A DNA stretch of 64,000 nucleotides from assembly GCF_036688685.1 (NCBI RefSeq), contig NZ_JAQQPS010000015.1, positions 104,338-168,337 of the forward strand, given 5' to 3'. Position 1 is the first letter of the stretch, and the number at the start of each line of letters is the position of its first letter. This document shows, piece after piece, positions 60,939 through 64,000 of this stretch. The position numbers and the translations under genes were made by a program. Source of the DNA: JALYUM01 sp036688685. GTDB lineage: Bacteria > Pseudomonadota > Gammaproteobacteria > Burkholderiales > Burkholderiaceae_D. The notes beneath the pieces are model-generated. The model did no database searches. It had not been told where the DNA came from and saw only the letters and a list, made by a program, of their open reading frames with translations.

Positions 60939-61436
60939 TTGAAACTGTTAATCCGGTTCTTCTCGTGGGTGCATGGGGCGATGTCCCTGCTGTTCGTGGC
61001 GATCTCCCTGCTGCTGATGTGTATCGCGGGCAAGCTCACGTGGGTGGCGATGATCGGTAACGACAGTGCCAACAATGCCATCGAAGCCATTTCGATTCTG
61101 GCCATTGCGGTGGTGGCACTGCAGATCGCCCAGACCATTATCGAAGAAGAGGTCATCCGCGACTCGCACGTGAGTGCGCCGACGCGGGTGCGGCGCTACC
61201 TGTCACGCTTCCTGGTCGTGGTGGTGGTGGCCTTGTCGATCGAAGGCCTGGTCGCGTCGTTCAAGGCGTCGCACGAAAATCCGGCGATGCTGCCGCATGC
61301 GGCGACGATCCTGGTGGCGGCGGCATTGCTGCTGGCGGGCTGGGGTATCTTTATCAAGCTCAACCGTGCGGCGGAAGACGTCGAGCCGGAAGCGATGGCA
61401 GACGCCAAGAGTGAAGATGTGAAGCTCGAAGAGTAA
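60939..61436 (+). CDS. Small membrane protein, function unknown
   Basis: The 165-residue protein has four hydrophobic segments (about 10-32, 44-65, 88-105 and 118-138) and a Glu-rich cytosolic tail. The start is a TTG at 60939 with a GGAGA eight bases upstream, and the gene follows the glycine-zipper gene by 15 bp, so the two may be co-transcribed. I do not recognise a characterised family. Downstream, a 14-bp inverted repeat separates it from mtoX. Confidence 0.7.
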   Translation: MKLLIRFFSWVHGAMSLLFVAISLLLMCIAGKLTWVAMIGNDSANNAIEAISILAIAVVALQIAQTIIEEEVIRDSHVSAPTRVRRYLSRFLVVVVVALSIEGLVASFKASHENPAMLPHAATILVAAALLLAGWGIFIKLNRAAEDVEPEAMADAKSEDVKLEE

Positions 61437-61444
61437 GTTTTACC

Positions 61445-61479
61445 CTGCGTTTGCGCAATATCAATTTGCGCAAACGCAG
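61445..61479. promoter_or_regulatory. Perfect 14-bp inverted repeat upstream of mtoX
   Basis: CTGCGTTTGCGCAA (61445-61458) and TTGCGCAAACGCAG (61466-61479) are perfect reverse complements around a 7-nt loop. It starts 8 bp after one gene's stop and ends 49 bp before the mtoX ATG. There is no T-run; it could be a terminator-like 3' end, an operator or a leader hairpin. Confidence 0.6.
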
Positions 61480-61528
61480 CTCCGGAACAATAAGCAGGTG
61501 CAGTCTGCCCATTTACCGGAGTATCACA

Positions 61529-62818
61529 ATGCATTTGATCAGATTTCTGCTAACAATCGCTGCGGCGCTGGCGCTGACGGCGGGGGCCTTCACGCCGCCT
61601 GCGCACGCCGACGAAACCTGTAATTCCCCCTATCTCTCCAACCTCATCCGAGGCCAGGAAGACTATTTGTATGTCTGGACTCTCGGCGTTGCAGGCATGG
61701 GCGACGGCTTCGACAAGCTGGTGACGCTCGACGTGAAACCGGGCTCCGCAACGTACGGCAAAGTCATCGCGCAGGCCAGTGTAGGCGAACGCGGCGAAGC
61801 CCATCACTTCGGCTTCACTGACGACCGGCGCTTTCTCTGGGCCGGCGCGCTCGACAGCAATAAAATCCATGTCTTCGACGTCGGTGCCAACCCGGCGCAG
61901 CCCAAACTGGTGCGCACCATCACCGACCTGGGCGCCAGATCGGGCCTGCTCGGCCCGCACACCTTTTACGCCTTGCCGGGACGCATGCTGGTCGGCACGC
62001 TGTCGAATACCAAAGATGGCGGCGGCGTCACCGGCATGGCGCTCTACAACAACCAGGGCGACTTCATTCGCCAGTACGCGCTGCCGGTCGGGAAGGGCGC
62101 CGACGGCTATGGTTACGATATCGCCATCAACCCGGCGCGCAATGCGCTGCTCACGTCCAGCTTCACGGGCCGCCAGAATTACATGACTGAACTGGGCACG
62201 CTGATCAAGGATCCGGCCGCCATGAAAAAATTTGGCAACACCATGGTGATGTGGAATTTGAAAGCCATGCGACCGGACAAAGTGTTCGAAGTCCCCGGTG
62301 CGCCGCTTGAAATTCGCTGGTCCTTGCGCCCTGGCGACGACTGGGCCATCACCTCCACGGCCCTGACGTCGAAGCTGTGGCTTGTGAAGAAAGACGCCAG
62401 GGGAGAATGGCAAGCCAAAGCGGTGGCCGATATCGGCGATCCGTCGAAGACGCCGCTGCCAGTCGACATGTCCATTACTGCCGACAGCAAGGGGCTCTGG
62501 GTGAATACCTTCATGGATGGCACCACCCGCTATTTCGACATCAGCAACCCGGAGGCGCCGCGCCAAACCTACGCCAAAAAGACGGGGTCGCAGGTGAACA
62601 TGGTGTCGCAAAGCTGGGACGGCAAGCGGGTGTACGTCAGCAGTTCGCTGCTGGCCAAATGGGACAAGGGCGGCAAGGATGACGAGCAGTTCGTCAAGCT
62701 GTACAGCTGGGACGGCAAGGAACTCAAGGAGCAATTTGTCGTCGATTTCTACCAGCTCAAGCTGGGGCGGGCCCATCACATGAAGCTGGGTGCGAAGCGA
62801 CCGGGGGCGCCTGTGTGA
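61529..62818 (+). CDS. mtoX: Methanethiol oxidase (selenium-binding protein 1 family, MtoX/SBP56)
   Basis: The 429-residue protein belongs to the SELENBP1/MTO family, whose bacterial member MtoX oxidises methanethiol to formaldehyde, hydrogen sulfide and hydrogen peroxide in the periplasm with copper. A signal peptide (to PAHA-DETC) fits periplasmic export. Family segments seen are SPYLSNLIRGQEDYLYVW-like start, GEAHHFGFTDD, GPHTFYALPG, PVDMSITAD and RAHHMKLGA, rich in candidate His metal ligands. A CGGAG site precedes the ATG. Its stop overlaps the GTG of the Sco-like gene (GTGA), as in known mtoX loci where a copper chaperone is adjacent. Confidence 0.88.
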   Translation: MHLIRFLLTIAAALALTAGAFTPPAHADETCNSPYLSNLIRGQEDYLYVWTLGVAGMGDGFDKLVTLDVKPGSATYGKVIAQASVGERGEAHHFGFTDDRRFLWAGALDSNKIHVFDVGANPAQPKLVRTITDLGARSGLLGPHTFYALPGRMLVGTLSNTKDGGGVTGMALYNNQGDFIRQYALPVGKGADGYGYDIAINPARNALLTSSFTGRQNYMTELGTLIKDPAAMKKFGNTMVMWNLKAMRPDKVFEVPGAPLEIRWSLRPGDDWAITSTALTSKLWLVKKDARGEWQAKAVADIGDPSKTPLPVDMSITADSKGLWVNTFMDGTTRYFDISNPEAPRQTYAKKTGSQVNMVSQSWDGKRVYVSSSLLAKWDKGGKDDEQFVKLYSWDGKELKEQFVVDFYQLKLGRAHHMKLGAKRPGAPV

Positions 62819-63528
62819 CCTTGCGTGCAGCATGCGGCGCGGCGCTGGCTTTCGCTGCATTGGCGACAGCAGCTGCCTGGTCTTTGCAGTTGGCCGGGCA
62901 GCGCCTGGCTGCGCCGGTCGATGGCTTGCCGTCGCTGGGATTCGTGGCGCCGGCTGCGGGGAGTTATCGCCTCGAGCGTATCCTGCATGTGCCGGACGGG
63001 CCGGTGCTCGACAGCGACGGCAGGGCGCGTCGCCTGCGCGCCTTCACCACCGGCCGCATCACGCTGTTCTCCTTCATCTATACCTACTGCACCGACCCGC
63101 AAGGCTGTCCGCTGGCCTATGCAAGCCTGCACGCACTGAAAGACATGATCGCCGTCGACCCTGCCTTGCGGGGGAAGGTGCGCCTTGTCAGCATGAGTTT
63201 CGATCCGGCCTTCGACACGCCTGCGATGATGCGCAGCTATGGCGGCGACGATGCCCGGCCCGGGAATGCGGTGCCCTGGTTTTTTCTGACCACGGCCTCG
63301 AACGCGCAACTGGCGCCCTTGCTGGCGGGCTTTGGCCAGGATGTGCGCGTCATCCACCCTGGCCAGCCAGCGCAGCGGGCGCCGGTCCTGAGCCACCTGA
63401 TGAAGGTGTATCTGATCGACCAGGACGGCGTGGTGCGCGAAATTTATTCGCCCGCTTACCTGCACCCGCGCATCCTGCGCAACGATATCGTTACCCTGTT
63501 GCAGGAAGTCAACAACCCATCCCGGTAG
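62815..63528 (+). CDS. Sco-like copper chaperone/thioredoxin-fold protein with CX5C motif
   Basis: The 237-residue protein has an N-terminal membrane anchor or signal segment (about 5-25) and a thioredoxin-like SCO domain. The putative copper site has Cys92 and Cys98 in YTYCTDPQGCPLA, a CX5C pattern instead of the usual CX3C of Sco1, plus a distal His194 in LSHLMKVYLID. It probably delivers copper to the methanethiol oxidase encoded by the overlapping upstream gene. A MauG-like cytochrome, often the next gene at such loci, is not seen; non-coding DNA and a transposase end follow instead. Confidence 0.82.
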   Translation: MTLRAACGAALAFAALATAAAWSLQLAGQRLAAPVDGLPSLGFVAPAAGSYRLERILHVPDGPVLDSDGRARRLRAFTTGRITLFSFIYTYCTDPQGCPLAYASLHALKDMIAVDPALRGKVRLVSMSFDPAFDTPAMMRSYGGDDARPGNAVPWFFLTTASNAQLAPLLAGFGQDVRVIHPGQPAQRAPVLSHLMKVYLIDQDGVVREIYSPAYLHPRILRNDIVTLLQEVNNPSR

Positions 63529-63924
63529 TCAGGATACCCCGGACGACCGGACCGTTCTCAGGAAACGATCCCGGACGTCCGGCCGAGCTGCTTGCGCGCT
63601 TGATAAGTGTGGCCTGCGTAGCTCGCCCTGGCATGGATCGCCCGTGCTGTGGAGAATGAACGAAACTGCCAATGATTGGTTTGGGAAACGGCTGCAACTG
63701 CAACAGTCGCACGTGTCGTTTTGACCGCAATAGATGTCACCGAGGCTGCGGAGGTCATTATTTCTTTGCGATCTACGCGCGAAAAAATTTCCCTGATTAG
63801 CAGTCTGTGATTGACCGGCCGATTTCGACCCAAAGCAGTCCTTGAACGGCGCTGCGAATCAAATTATAGATGTAAACTGAAGCTCGCTATCCTGGATGTA
63901 ATACTTGCGATCGTTCAGAAGGCG
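63529..63924. other. Non-coding stretch between sco and the transposase end
   Basis: About 400 bp without a convincing gene. It holds a 12-bp perfect palindrome CCGGACGTCCGG (63571-63582) and, from about 63750 on, visibly more AT-rich sequence that may belong to an insertion sequence. A 66-codon minus-strand frame starting at 63758 has no good ribosome site and no recognisable similarity. Confidence 0.55.
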
Positions 63925-63999
63925 TTAGATGTCAAGACCCGCTTGGTTATAGACGCGTTTAACGAATAATTCTGGCTTTTTATCGTGCCAGTTTTTCAG
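63925..63999 (-). CDS. Transposase C-terminus, partial (IS481/integrase-core type)
   Basis: The last 24 codons of a minus-strand frame that continues beyond the window end with W-H-D-K-K-P-E-L-F and YNQAGLDI before a TAA. This Trp...KPELF...Y-N/D-x-x-G-x-D ending is characteristic of rve-type transposases such as those of IS481; the family assignment is from memory and rests on a short stretch. The catalytic part lies outside the window. Confidence 0.55.
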   Translation of the reverse strand: MKNWHDKKPELFVKRVYNQAGLDI

Positions 64000-64000
64000 G

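Noticed and set aside
63558..63758. Minus-strand 66-codon frame after sco
   Set aside because: No good ribosome site, no recognisable similarity, and low-complexity composition.

Overview
The window looks like chromosomal DNA from a GC-rich betaproteobacterium of the family Oxalobacteraceae (Massilia/Duganella/Janthinobacterium type). The evidence is the polyhydroxybutyrate pair phaC-phaR, several chemotaxis receptors and a CheV, TACAAT-like -10 boxes, a prfB/lysS arrangement and an overall gene content typical of that group. The assignment is an inference from protein resemblance, not from a marker-gene search. No rRNA, tRNA, CRISPR array or replication origin was seen.

Layout. 1-5.0 kb: the tail of an MSHA pilus gene (mshN-like), a methionine aminotransferase, an orphan PIN-domain protein, yaaA and a lipoprotein hydrolase preceded by a long nested inverted repeat. 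5.0-13.1 kb: housekeeping block with bamD, rluD-pgeF, phaC and phaR separated by a 20-bp perfect palindrome, then rimO-metC. 13.1-20 kb: cheV, trxC, a hybrid sensor kinase and a chemoreceptor. 19.7-25.6 kb: a branched-chain amino-acid ABC operon (livK, hairpin terminator, livH, a fused livM-livG, livF) with an EamA exporter coupled to its end. 25.9-38.9 kb: a second chemoreceptor, nitroreductase, lipoprotein, SGNH esterase, serB, mfd, a 5'-nucleotidase, an HDOD protein and PBP1A, the last group tightly packed and probably co-transcribed. 39-48.9 kb: OPT and POT peptide transporters flanking an accessory patch (glycosyltransferase, TetR, SDR dehydrogenase, two unknown proteins), then ppnN. 49-52.4 kb: prfB-HAD-lysS, where prfB keeps the classical programmed +1 frameshift. 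52.4-56.9 kb: cpdB with a Sel1 gene, a CAT-fold acetyltransferase and a metallo-beta-lactamase-fold protein.

The most interesting part is 56.9-60.4 kb on the minus strand. A 128-residue protein closely resembling photoactive yellow protein (Cys71, Tyr44 and Glu48 retained at the chromophore positions) is followed by two paralogous PAS-containing signalling proteins. The first has a GGDEF domain whose signature is degraded to GGNQF; the second is a GGDEF-EAL protein with an intact EAL motif. The arrangement suggests a light-responsive cyclic-di-GMP module in which the EAL protein is the likely catalytic output.

The right end (60.6-64 kb) carries a glycine-zipper protein, a membrane protein, and a methanethiol oxidase gene (mtoX) overlapping a Sco-like copper chaperone gene with an unusual CX5C motif. 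A perfect 14-bp inverted repeat lies just upstream of mtoX. The window closes with the C-terminus of a transposase, so the locus downstream of sco may have been interrupted by an insertion sequence.
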